DNA of 11,873 nt from an uncultured Candidatus Melainabacteria bacterium (GTDB lineage: Bacteria > Cyanobacteriota > Vampirovibrionia > Gastranaerophilales > Gastranaerophilaceae): positions 1 through 11,873 of the forward strand of contig CAKUTL010000048.1 in NCBI GenBank assembly GCA_934692295.1, in the 5' to 3' direction. Under the pieces are notes generated by a model that saw only the letters and a list, made by a program, of their open reading frames with translations, searched no databases and was not told the DNA's origin. Positions within the stretch are counted from its first letter, which is position 1, and every line of letters begins with the position of its first letter. Below are positions 6,035 to 11,873 of the stretch, piece by piece. Both the position numbers and the translations under genes were made by a program.

Positions 6035-6097
6035 GTCATTCTGAGAGATGAACTGTTGTAAATAAAAATAATTTAACAAATTTACCCGAAGAATCTC
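6035..6097 (-). repeat. Expanded-loop hairpin, copy 1
   Basis: GTCATTCT ... AGAATCTC flank a loop enlarged by about 36 nt relative to the 27-nt compact hairpins. With the adjoining terminal repeat it forms an 86-bp block (6012-6097) that recurs inverted at 9837-9921 with two substitutions and one single-base indel. Confidence 0.75.
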
Positions 6098-6116
6098 AAT
6101 CCTATGCGTTCTGTTT

Positions 6117-6143
6117 GAGATACTTCGCTTCGCTCAGTATGAC
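6117..6143 (+). repeat. Compact hairpin GAGATACT ... AGTATGAC
   Basis: ATACT pairs with AGTAT around the loop TCGCTTCGCTC. The 27-nt unit is the reverse complement of 9674-9700 apart from one loop base, and the core also occurs at 640-666. Confidence 0.75.
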
Positions 6144-6154
6144 AACCTTGATAG

Positions 6155-6264
6155 GGGGTTCGGGGGCGTTGCCCCTGATAACTCGAACCATTTAGTCATT
6201 CGTGTTTTTCTTTTTCGGTTCTACTTTTTCTTTTTTCATCGAAATAAAAAAGAAAAAGTGAACA
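6155..6264 (+). repeat. 110-bp hairpin module, copy 2
   Basis: Gap-free match to 679-788 with eight substitutions. In the long stem a G-C pair of copy 1 (760 with 770) is replaced by T-A here (6236 with 6246), so pairing is kept. The loop is CATCGAAAT. Confidence 0.75.
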
Positions 6265-6276
6265 ATTAAATTAATT

Positions 6277-6296
6277 GTTGGGTTAGAAAACCCAAC
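6277..6296. repeat. GTTGGGTT/AACCCAAC hairpin
   Basis: Perfect 8-bp stem with AGAA loop, followed by CTACATCCT. The 30-nt unit 6276-6305 matches 9729-9758 with one loop difference. It has no T-run and is not a canonical terminator. Confidence 0.7.
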
Positions 6297-6306
6297 CTAC
6301 ATCCTA

Positions 6307-6333
6307 GAGATCCTGAAACAAGTTCAGGATGAC
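6307..6333 (+). repeat. Compact hairpin GAGATCCT ... AGGATGAC
   Basis: ATCCTGAA pairs with TTCAGGAT around ACAAG. It has the same 27-nt frame as 6117-6143 but a C-G pair at the variable position. A related copy lies at 9795-9821. Confidence 0.75.
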
Positions 6334-6362
6334 AAAACTGTTACGAACCTATTCCCCTATAA

Positions 6363-6402
6363 ATAAACGTATCCACTTATTGACTTATTAGCTTATAAAC
6401 TT
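6363..6402 (-). repeat. Degenerate octamer tandem array, right end of island 2
   Basis: On the minus strand five 8-mers read AAGTTTAT, AAGCTAAT, AAGTCAAT, AAGTGGAT and ACGTTTAT. They lie just outside the right inverted terminus and are inverted relative to the array at 9540-9579, which they match unit by unit. Confidence 0.75.
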
Positions 6403-6416
6403 TAATAATAAACACC

Positions 6417-6445
6417 TTGACATCCGAGTATGTATCGCTTATATT
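6417..6445 (+). promoter_or_regulatory. Promoter of tRNA-Cys
   Basis: A perfect TTGACA (6417-6422), 17 nt and TATATT (6440-6445, 5/6) predict a start near 6452, about 7 nt before the mature tRNA. It begins 15 bp after the octamer array ends. Confidence 0.75.
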
Positions 6446-6458
6446 GAATATACAATAT

Positions 6459-6530
6459 GGCGACATGGCCAAGTGGTAAGGCAGAAGCCTGCAAAGCTTT
6501 TATCCCCCAGTTCGAATCTGGGTGTCGCCT
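6459..6530 (+). tRNA. tRNA-Cys (anticodon GCA)
   Basis: The cloverleaf folds fully. The acceptor is GGCGACA with TGTCGCC, followed by discriminator T, which is usual for tRNA-Cys. The D arm is GCC-AAGTGGTAA-GGC. The anticodon stem is GAAGC/GCTTT (one G-U) with loop CTGCAAA and anticodon GCA. The T arm is CCCAG-TTCGAAT-CTGGG. CCA is not encoded. It is flanked by its own promoter and a terminator, so it is a single-gene unit. Confidence 0.95.
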
Positions 6531-6557
6531 TTTAAAAAAATCAATTCAAAATATTAT

Positions 6558-6590
6558 AAAACTCGATGAACCAATTTCATCGAGTTTTTA
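6558..6590. terminator. Bidirectional intrinsic terminator
   Basis: ACTCGATGAA (6561-6570) and TTCATCGAGT (6576-6585) form a perfect 10-bp stem with loop CCAAT, extended by flanking A/T pairs. TTTTTA follows on the plus strand and TTTTAT on the minus strand. It can therefore end both the tRNA-Cys transcript and the convergent lpt/glycosidase operon, whose last stop is at 6617. Confidence 0.85.
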
Positions 6591-6616
6591 ATTTATTTAA
6601 CCTATACAGCGTTATT

Positions 6617-7426
6617 TTAATACACCAACATAAATGATTTAAGCATTCGTCCGGCACCATCACCTTTTACGGAAATAACTTCAATATCATTTTTGTAATT
6701 CATAGACGTTGAACTTCCGCCATCAAATGCCATTGCTCTATCCAAACCCAAATCTTTGCAATACTGTTGAACTTCATACATATCCATCGGATGATCATCT
6801 GTAATAATTAATATATGACATTCATTTAAACCTTTTAACCCAATAATTGTTCTTGATGTTTTATGCAAAACTGATGCAGACTCTCGTACAACTTTCCCTT
6901 CTGCATTTTTCACAATAAAACCCTCTTCTTCTAAATGAAGTTCAGGCAAAATTAATGGTCCACCTTGTGCTGATGTAATCAATGCACAACCGAATGGGAC
7001 ATTTGCTTTATGAGAAACTATATCGTATTGGAATTTATTTCCACATTGCATTACTCTAAATTCACTTCTATTCAAAATCATGTTCATATTTTTTCTGAAA
7101 AACGGATTTGCAAGCAAAGCATTATTAAACATTGGATCAGCAGAAGTCATTCTATCGGTAACAACATAGGAAATTGTTTTACCGTTTTTAGGATCAAAAA
7201 ATCCTGCATTAACTGTCAATGTTGAATTACCTTTAATATGTGCTTCTCTATTAGTAATCAAATCTTCAGATGTTACAAATTTGATTTTCTTTTTGATTTT
7301 TTCTCCACTTAAAATAATATGATAAATTCCATCTTTTTTATCAATAGAAATATCACCGATAGCGTGAACAGGATTTGCAATCAGGATAACCATTAACAAA
7401 CCTAAAAACATTTTCAACAATTTCAT
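6617..7426 (-). CDS. Exported phosphodiester glycosidase-domain protein (NAGPA family)
   Basis: A 269-residue precursor with a signal peptide (hydrophobic 6-19, cleavage likely after VHA at 22). The hallmark blocks of the NAGPA/phosphodiester glycosidase domain are all present: VNAGFFD at 72-78, SRTIIGL at 191-197 and AFDGGSSTSM at 233-242. The mammalian founder removes GlcNAc from a phosphodiester on mannose-6-phosphate. Bacterial members act on sugar phosphodiesters in envelope or exported polymers, usually with unknown substrate. The gene starts 1 nt after the permease stop, with AAAGGA about 8 nt before its ATG, so it is the last gene of the lpt operon. A role in editing an LPS or other envelope glycophosphate is inferred from this position only. 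The domain call is strong; the substrate is unknown. Confidence 0.87.
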   Translation of the reverse strand: MKLLKMFLGLLMVILIANPVHAIGDISIDKKDGIYHIILSGEKIKKKIKFVTSEDLITNREAHIKGNSTLTVNAGFFDPKNGKTISYVVTDRMTSADPMFNNALLANPFFRKNMNMILNRSEFRVMQCGNKFQYDIVSHKANVPFGCALITSAQGGPLILPELHLEEEGFIVKNAEGKVVRESASVLHKTSRTIIGLKGLNECHILIITDDHPMDMYEVQQYCKDLGLDRAMAFDGGSSTSMNYKNDIEVISVKGDGAGRMLKSFMLVY

Positions 7427-7427
7427 A

Positions 7428-8546
7428 TTATAAATCCTTTGACTTGTAGAAACCTAAAATAGCACACAAGAACGCCATTGTAGGAAACGTTGCGGTAATA
7501 AGTGGAGGCAAAATTTCTTTTTCTGCCAACAAATCGAAAAACGGCAATGTAATATAATAAACAAATATACAACCGATTGCAATTGTAAAACCAACTAATC
7601 TTTGCTCACGAGGTTTGCTAAAACCAAGTAAACAACCCAAAATTGCTAATAATACGCAAACAAACGGATGGAAAAATCTTTGTAAATACTTATTCAACAT
7701 CCCGTGATAATCTTCGGATAAGTTTTCTTGTTTCAAAAGATTTACATATCGTCTTAAGTTTTTATTTGTAATATCACGTTCTTTCATTGTGGAATAAGTC
7801 ATCAAAGTATAAGCATTAGTAGCCATTTGACCTTCCAAAATATTCATTTTATCTAAATGATTTATATCAATATAAATTCCGTCATTTGAAATTCTGTAGT
7901 TCGAAATATCTTCTAAAACCCATTTATCATCATATGCGTAGCCTGTTTTAGCAGAATAAATATTTGATAATTGGTGAACATCCTGATAAACATGACTTGA
8001 AAAGTCCAAAACAATTACGTTTTGCAACTTTCTATTCATTGATTTTGAAACAATAACCGCCATCAACGGGTGTCCTGTATTATCTTTTTGAGTATAAATA
8101 TACTGAGCAGTAATCATAGAACCCTTAATAGCTCTCATTTTTTCTGCTGCCAGTGGAGTTCCCTTATCTCCGGTAACAAAACATAATGCAGTAAAAATTA
8201 AACTCAAAACTACAACAGGTGCAATAATTCTAGGGAAAGACATCCCAACAGCACGGAAAATTGTAATTTCAGAATCTTTACTCAATTTATCAAAAGTAAA
8301 CAATGTACCAAGCAACAACCCAACAGGAAAAGCTTTATCTAAAATTTTTGGCATTTCGTAAACTAAAAGTAGGATTGCAGTCTTAAAACCATATTCTCCA
8401 GCCAATGCACCTTTAATAGTATTCAACAAAATTTCTGGAGCAATCCAAACAATTGAAAATAACAAAATTGCAACTAAAGAAGCCATTGCAACTTGTTTGA
8501 AAATATATCTGTCATAAATAGTAATTTTAGGAAATTTAAAATTCAT
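7428..8546 (-). CDS. LPS export permease, LptF/LptG (YjgP/YjgQ) family
   Basis: A 372-residue inner-membrane permease. Membrane segments lie near 17-37, 55-86 (two, tightly spaced), 104-125, 290-308, 316-335 and 345-366, giving the 3+3 arrangement of the family. The large periplasmic domain at about 126-285 corresponds to the beta-jellyroll that passes LPS to LptC and LptA. FDKLSKDSEITIFRAVGMS (85-103) is the cytoplasmic coupling region that contacts the ATPase. Its ATG shares one base with the lptB stop (TAATG), so translation is probably coupled; AGGAAAGGA lies about 12 nt upstream. Only one permease gene is present here, as is typical of cyanobacterial relatives, so it may work as a homodimer. 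LptF and LptG cannot be told apart. LptA and LptC are not in the window. Confidence 0.93.
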   Translation of the reverse strand: MNFKFPKITIYDRYIFKQVAMASLVAILLFSIVWIAPEILLNTIKGALAGEYGFKTAILLLVYEMPKILDKAFPVGLLLGTLFTFDKLSKDSEITIFRAVGMSFPRIIAPVVVLSLIFTALCFVTGDKGTPLAAEKMRAIKGSMITAQYIYTQKDNTGHPLMAVIVSKSMNRKLQNVIVLDFSSHVYQDVHQLSNIYSAKTGYAYDDKWVLEDISNYRISNDGIYIDINHLDKMNILEGQMATNAYTLMTYSTMKERDITNKNLRRYVNLLKQENLSEDYHGMLNKYLQRFFHPFVCVLLAILGCLLGFSKPREQRLVGFTIAIGCIFVYYITLPFFDLLAEKEILPPLITATFPTMAFLCAILGFYKSKDL

Positions 8547-9271
8547 TATAAAGTGAAGTCCTTTCCTAAATAAAATTCTTTTGCAACAGGGTTAACAGCA
8601 ACTTCTTCACTCTTACCTTGAATTTTGATTTTACCATCAAAAATTACATACGCCCTATCAGTGATAGACAAAGTTGCTTTCGGGTTGTGGTCCGTAATCA
8701 AAACTCCTAACCCTTTTTCTTCTGAAAGTTTTCTAATATTGTCTTTAATTTCACCAATAGCAATAGGGTCAATACCAGTAAATGGCTCATCAAGCAAAAT
8801 GAAATCAGGACTAGCTGCCAAAGCTCTTGCAAGTTCAACTCTACGTCTTTCACCACCGGATAGAGAGATTGCAGTTGCACTACGCAATCTTGCAACACCA
8901 AACTCTGCTAAAAGTTCTTCTAACTTCTTTTTCTTTTCGCATTCAGTTAATTTATCATTCATTTGAAGAACAAGGCGGATATTTTCTTCAACAGACAAAC
9001 TTCTAAAAATTGAAGCTTCTTGAGGTAGATAACCAATACCGGCTTTTGCTCTAACGTGCATTGGCCAAGATGAAATTTCTTGTCCATCAAGAGTTATACT
9101 ACCTTTGTTAGGTTTAACCAAGCCAACAACCATATAGAAAGTTGTAGTTTTACCAGCCCCATTTGGCCCTAAAAGACAAACAACTTCGCCTTTATTAATA
9201 TTGAAAGAAACATCATTTACAACACTTCTATCACCGTATATTTTGATTAAATTTTTTGCCTCAATTCTCAT
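8546..9271 (-). CDS. lptB: LPS export ABC transporter ATPase LptB
   Basis: A 241-residue ABC ATPase of the usual LptB length. Walker A is GPNGAGKT (35-42), the Q-loop Gln is 84, the signature is LSGGE (137-141), Walker B is FILLDE (157-162) and the switch His is 195. GYLPQEASIFRSLSVEENI (80-98), DEPFTGIDPIA (161-171) and ITDHN (192-196) are LptB hallmarks that separate it from the related amino-acid transporter ATPases. It hydrolyses ATP on the cytoplasmic face to extract LPS from the inner membrane with the permease encoded next. AAGGGG lies about 6 nt before the ATG at 9271. It is the first gene of the three-gene minus-strand operon. Confidence 0.96.
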   Translation of the reverse strand: MRIEAKNLIKIYGDRSVVNDVSFNINKGEVVCLLGPNGAGKTTTFYMVVGLVKPNKGSITLDGQEISSWPMHVRAKAGIGYLPQEASIFRSLSVEENIRLVLQMNDKLTECEKKKKLEELLAEFGVARLRSATAISLSGGERRRVELARALAASPDFILLDEPFTGIDPIAIGEIKDNIRKLSEEKGLGVLITDHNPKATLSITDRAYVIFDGKIKIQGKSEEVAVNPVAKEFYLGKDFTL

Positions 9272-9297
9272 TTTATCCCCTTATCATTCGTAGTATT

Positions 9298-9326
9298 ATT
9301 TTACTCAAAAAAAGTACATAATGCAA
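9298..9326 (-). promoter_or_regulatory. Candidate promoter of the lpt operon
   Basis: On the minus strand TTGCAT (9326-9321), 17 nt and TAAAAT (9303-9298, 5/6) predict a start about 20 nt before the lptB ATG. The -35 is weak (3/6). Confidence 0.35.
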
Positions 9327-9501
9327 ATAATTCACCACTTCACGGGATAAAGTTTTTTATTTTTATAAAAACATTAAGAATTGTAAAAGTTAATTTAAAT
9401 TTATGTTACTTTTACCGACAAAATGGGTATATAAAGCATGTACACAAACCATTTTCTTTTTCTTTATTTTCTCCTACACACACTAACCTTTTACCGAATA
9501 A

Positions 9502-9530
9502 AGCCGACACTACAACGGCTATTTTTCTTT
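9502..9530 (+). terminator. Weak plus-strand terminator-like hairpin
   Basis: AGCCG (9502-9506) and CGGCT (9516-9520) form a 5-bp stem around ACACTACAA, followed by ATTTTTCTTT. No plus-strand gene precedes it, so it could end an unannotated small RNA or be chance. Confidence 0.3.
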
Positions 9531-9539
9531 GGGTATTTT

Positions 9540-9579
9540 AAGTCTATACGCTAATAAGTAGATTAGTGGATAAGTTTAT
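9540..9579 (+). repeat. Degenerate octamer tandem array, left end of island 3
   Basis: Five 8-mers read AAGTCTAT, ACGCTAAT, AAGTAGAT, TAGTGGAT and AAGTTTAT, then TTATAAGG. Units 2, 4 and 5 match the corresponding units of the inverted array at 6363-6402 most closely. Confidence 0.75.
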
Positions 9580-9642
9580 TTATAAGGGAGAAGGAACAAG
9601 GAAATAGGGGAATAAGTTCGTTACAGAAGGCATTATGGCACT

Positions 9643-9658
9643 AAGACCCTGAGGTCTT
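9643..9658. repeat. AAGACC/GGTCTT hairpin unique to island 3
   Basis: Perfect 6-bp stem with CTGA loop, nested inside ATTATG ... CATAAT. It occupies the position held by other modules in the sister islands and is not repeated elsewhere in the window. Confidence 0.55.
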
Positions 9659-9673
9659 TATCATAATTACTAC

Positions 9674-9700
9674 GTCATACTGAGCGTAGCGAAGTATCTC
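9674..9700 (-). repeat. Compact hairpin GTCATACT ... AGTATCTC
   Basis: Inverted copy of 6117-6143. The loop is GAGCGTAGCGA, one base different from the complement of the island 2 loop, and the paired arms are unchanged. Confidence 0.75.
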
Positions 9701-9728
9701 TAACTAAACACAAGGTATTTTAGCTGAA

Positions 9729-9758
9729 TGTTGGGTTAAAAAACCCAACCTACATCCT
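9729..9758. repeat. GTTGGGTT/AACCCAAC hairpin, copy 2
   Basis: Same orientation as 6276-6305, with a single loop difference (AAAA instead of AGAA). Confidence 0.7.
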
Positions 9759-9794
9759 TGGTAGTTCGGAATCTTTATCACAACACCTAAGTTA

Positions 9795-9821
9795 GAGATA
9801 CTGAAATAAATTCAGGATGAC
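9795..9821 (+). repeat. Compact hairpin GAGATACT ... AGGATGAC
   Basis: Copy of 6307-6333 with loop ATAAA. The variable pair is mismatched (A opposite G), so this copy looks like a decayed or hybrid version. Confidence 0.65.
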
Positions 9822-9836
9822 AAATTTGTTCAGCCA

Positions 9837-9898
9837 GAGATTCTTCGAGTAAATTTGCTAAATTATTTTATTTACAACAGTTCATCTCTCAGAATGAC
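9837..9898 (+). repeat. Expanded-loop hairpin, copy 2
   Basis: GAGATTCT ... AGAATGAC with an enlarged loop, directly joined through GAAA to the right terminus. It is the inverted counterpart of 6035-6097. Confidence 0.75.
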
Positions 9899-9938
9899 GA
9901 AACTGTTACGAACCTATTCCCTTATTCTTTATTACCTT

Positions 9939-9969
9939 ATAAACGACTGACCTATAGACTTATAGACTT
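9939..9969 (-). repeat. Octamer array, right end of island 3
   Basis: On the minus strand AAGTCTAT, AAGTCTAT and AGGTCAGT are followed by CGTTTATAAGG, where one base has been lost from the period. It ends 2 bp from the recJ stop codon. Confidence 0.65.
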
Positions 9970-9971
9970 TA

Positions 9972-11873
9972 TCACAACAACACTTCAGCCAAATCATCTT
10001 CTAACAAACTTCTTTGAAAGGCTTCACACTCAACAATCATATCAAAAATTTCAGCATACTTTGTACTATGCAAAACTTTTGATAAATCATCTATTCCTTT
10101 AAAATCAATTATATAAAATGCGTTATTTCTATCAGTAACGGTTAAAAAACCAACTTCTTCATACAAATCAAGAAGCCTTTGAAAAACTTCAATTGATTTG
10201 CCTAAAAAACCTGCACATCGCACTAAATCTATCTTTCCACCCATATTATGAGCTGCAAATTTCACCATGCCAGTAAAGGTTTTAAGAAATTCTGCTTCAT
10301 CCATAACTTTTGGTTCATAACTCATAAAATGAACTTTCTTTGGTTGAGCCTTTTCTAGTATTATATCCAACGTTTTTTTATCCGCTGGGTAATCAAAAAA
10401 CATCAAAACATCACATTTTGTGATTTCATACCGAGAACACACTCTTGACGCCAATTCTGGATAATTTTTTATAGTATCATAAATATACTTACTTTCTATA
10501 AAGACTTTTATGTCAGAAGTTGCCTTTTTAATTTCATCATTAATATTTTGCAAATTCCAAACTTTTCTTCTGTTGTCAAAAATTTTGTACCTATTTTGCG
10601 TAGAAATTTCTTCCTCAACAATTGAGTCAGAATGAATATCATCAATAATCAATTGAACAGAAACATTACCGTTAAATTCATTTATCTGCGGATGAAATGC
10701 TATATCCAAACTGTCTCCGGATTTTAAGCCAACATCCCCTTTTTGCCACCAAATAGCAGTAAATTCATACGCATCAGATGCCACAACCAAACGTAAATGA
10801 GAATTGTCTGAACCCATCAACCTTTTTTGTCGAACTTTCAAATTGTTTAATTCAAAAATCGGACTTGGATTAGACGCACCAAACGGTTCCAATTTCGAAA
10901 TCTCTTCAACCAAATCTGTTGTAACGTCAGATGGATTAAGAAGTAAATCTATTTTAATAAATGGTTTTAATTCCTTTGCTGAAGTGTACTCTTTAACAGT
11001 TTCACAAAGAGCTTTTTTTACAGAATCAAACGAAGTTTGTTCACCTGAAAAACTCAAACCGGCAGCAAGTTTATGTCCGCCAAAACCGGCAAACATTTCA
11101 GCATTCGCACTAATTACATCGTACAATGGTACACCTTCAATACTTCTTGCAGAACATCTGTACTCATTCTTTGCGGGGTTATAATTCATTAAAAATACAG
11201 GTTTATAATATTTTTCAACAAGTTTTGAAGCAACAATACCAATTATTCCTATATGCCAACCTTCATTTGCTAAAACAATTGCAGGAAATCTATTTCCTTC
11301 CTTTTGCACCATTGCATCTGCTTGGGCAAAAACCTCTTGGCAAAGAGTTTGTCTAACCTTATTCAATTCATTTAAAGTTGTAACAGCCATTTGAATTTCT
11401 TGAACATTATCAGATATCAAAACTTTTAGAGCAGATTCAACAGTATCAAGTCGTCCAGAAGCATTTATTCTTGGAGCAACCCCGAAAGCTATCATTTCAG
11501 AAGATACACCCTTTGTTATATAATAACCTGCACTTTCCAAAAGAATTTTCAAACCCTTGTGCTTTCCTTTGGAAATCAATTCCAATCCTTTTGAAACAAA
11601 ATATCTGTTTTCTCCAATCAGAGGAACAATATCAGAAACTGTACCAACAGCGACAAAAGGTAAAATTTCATAAACAAATTCCGTCTTTTCATACTTAGCA
11701 AGAATAGCTTGAGCAACTTTAAAAGCAACTCCACAACCAGCAAGATATGTCAAATGTTCAATTTGTTTTGCTGATAAACTTTCATCTAAAGCGTTGGGAG
11801 CTTTTGGATTTATTATTGCATAAGCTGGAGGTAATTCTTCTGGAGCTTCGTGGTGATCTGTAATAATAACATC
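9972..11873 (-). CDS. recJ: Single-stranded-DNA exonuclease RecJ, C-terminal 633 residues
   Basis: The frame is open to the right edge, so the start lies outside. The fragment begins within the DHH domain: VIITDHHE at 2-9, followed by the metal and phosphoesterase motifs TVSDIVPL (78-85) and GVAPRINASGRL (131-142). The DHHA1 domain follows, with GWHIGIIGIVASKL (205-218), SARS (241-244) and GFGGHKLAAG (263-272). An OB-fold region spans about 328-415, starting LEPFGASNPSPIF. RecJ degrades single-stranded DNA 5' to 3' and prepares ends in RecF-pathway recombination and mismatch or base-excision repair. About 215 further residues (420-633), not present in E. coli RecJ, recall the long C-terminal region of Firmicutes and cyanobacterial RecJ. 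A TTG at 11753 is not the start because the DHH motif lies upstream. The stop is 2 bp from repeat island 3. Confidence 0.94.
   Translation of the reverse strand, partial: DVIITDHHEAPEELPPAYAIINPKAPNALDESLSAKQIEHLTYLAGCGVAFKVAQAILAKYEKTEFVYEILPFVAVGTVSDIVPLIGENRYFVSKGLELISKGKHKGLKILLESAGYYITKGVSSEMIAFGVAPRINASGRLDTVESALKVLISDNVQEIQMAVTTLNELNKVRQTLCQEVFAQADAMVQKEGNRFPAIVLANEGWHIGIIGIVASKLVEKYYKPVFLMNYNPAKNEYRCSARSIEGVPLYDVISANAEMFAGFGGHKLAAGLSFSGEQTSFDSVKKALCETVKEYTSAKELKPFIKIDLLLNPSDVTTDLVEEISKLEPFGASNPSPIFELNNLKVRQKRLMGSDNSHLRLVVASDAYEFTAIWWQKGDVGLKSGDSLDIAFHPQINEFNGNVSVQLIIDDIHSDSIVEEEISTQNRYKIFDNRRKVWNLQNINDEIKKATSDIKVFIESKYIYDTIKNYPELASRVCSRYEITKCDVLMFFDYPADKKTLDIILEKAQPKKVHFMSYEPKVMDEAEFLKTFTGMVKFAAHNMGGKIDLVRCAGFLGKSIEVFQRLLDLYEEVGFLTVTDRNNAFYIIDFKGIDDLSKVLHSTKYAEIFDMIVECEAFQRSLLEDDLAEVLL

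Larger units (their letters stand above)
5981..6402. mobile_element. Composite repeat island 2 (MITE-like, terminal inverted repeats)
   Basis: A gene-free 422-bp element. Its inner termini are a perfect 19-bp inverted repeat: GGGAATAGGTTCGTAACAG (6012-6030) and its complement (6338-6356). Between them lie, in order, an expanded hairpin (6035-6097), a compact hairpin (6117-6143), the 110-bp module (6155-6264), a GTTGGGTT hairpin (6277-6296) and a GAGATCCT hairpin (6307-6333). The right flank is an inverted octamer array (6363-6402). The left flank starts at the ctpA stop codon, where AAGTTTAT (5979-5986) is the only octamer. There is no transposase, so it is non-autonomous at most. No target-site duplication is obvious. 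Confidence 0.75.
9272..9539. other. Gene-free stretch between lptB and repeat island 3
   Basis: This 268-bp interval holds the candidate lpt promoter at its left end and a weak terminator-like hairpin at its right end (9502-9530). A 27-codon frame at 9403-9486 has no ribosome site and is not called. The middle is very AT-rich with long T/C runs, and I see no other supported feature. Confidence 0.5.
9540..9969. mobile_element. Composite repeat island 3 (MITE-like, both ends intact)
   Basis: A 430-bp gene-free element with symmetrical ends: an octamer array (9540-9579), TTATAAGG, a left terminus (GTTCGTTACAG at 9616-9626) and a near-complementary right terminus (9903-9921), then TTATAAAC and an inverted octamer array ending 2 bp past the recJ stop. 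The core holds an AAGACC/GGTCTT hairpin (9643-9658) nested in ATTATG/CATAAT, a compact hairpin (9674-9700), the GTTGGGTT hairpin (9729-9758), a GAGATACT hairpin (9795-9821) and an expanded-loop hairpin (9837-9898). It encodes no protein. Confidence 0.75.

Noticed and set aside
6277..6296. The GTTGGGTT hairpin as the ctpA terminator.
   Set aside because: No T-run follows on either strand, and the same unit recurs inside island 3 unrelated to a gene end.
8625..8966. A 113-codon plus-strand frame opposite lptB.
   Set aside because: It lies entirely antisense to a clear ABC ATPase, with no ribosome site or protein-like features of its own.
9403..9486. A 27-codon plus-strand frame encoding a hydrophobic peptide rich in Phe.
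   Set aside because: There is no ribosome site and no clear promoter, and the Phe run simply reflects T/C-rich DNA.
10804..11184. A 126-codon plus-strand frame opposite recJ.
   Set aside because: It is antisense to conserved RecJ domains and shows no independent coding signal.
11751..11753. TTG at 11753 as the RecJ start.
   Set aside because: The frame continues to the window edge and encodes the essential DHH motif upstream of this codon.

Overview
The window is AT-rich bacterial DNA from a Gram-negative organism: it encodes LPS-export components (LptB and an LptF/G-type permease), a CtpA-type S41 protease and a protein with outer-membrane-like beta strands. The single-permease Lpt set, the long RecJ, the divergent flagellar rod protein and the low GC together suggest a non-photosynthetic relative of Cyanobacteria (Melainabacteria/Vampirovibrionia, Gastranaerophilales type). 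This is an inference from gene style, not a database match; another AT-rich Gram-negative lineage is possible.

Layout. The left edge holds the first 102 codons of a minus-strand flagellar rod/hook-family gene behind a regulatory-looking upstream region. Repeat island 1 (about 555-788) follows. A plus-strand series then runs from 837 to 5980: an exported acidic protein with a beta-rich C-terminal half, a DivIC/FtsB-like division protein, a large TPR protein (apparently an operon with the division protein), an exported HEALH zincin-like protein, and a CtpA-family protease. Repeat island 2 (5981-6402) starts directly at the ctpA stop codon. It is followed by tRNA-Cys(GCA) with its own promoter and a bidirectional terminator. 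On the minus strand, the tightly packed operon lptB - lptF/G-like permease - phosphodiester glycosidase (9271 to 6617) converges on that terminator. A gene-free stretch and repeat island 3 (9540-9969) lie between lptB and the 3' end of recJ, which runs off the right edge.

The genes are mostly envelope biology: LPS export, septum formation, periplasmic proteolysis and an exported glycosidase. The lpt genes and the glycosidase are very probably co-transcribed, with a 1-nt overlap and then a 1-nt gap. The division protein and the TPR protein are 13 nt apart.

The least ordinary part is non-coding. The three islands are mosaics of the same short hairpin modules. Islands 2 and 3 are bounded by inverted GGGAATAGGTTCGTAACAG termini and by degenerate tandem arrays of the octamer AAGTNNAT. 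The hairpins include a family with the frame GAGAT-X-CT ... AG-X'-ATGAC in which X and X' covary, and a 110-bp module with a compensatory G-C to T-A change. An 86-bp end segment of island 2 recurs inverted in island 3 with only three differences, so the tRNA-lpt block sits between long inverted repeats. No transposase, CRISPR array or obvious defence system is present.
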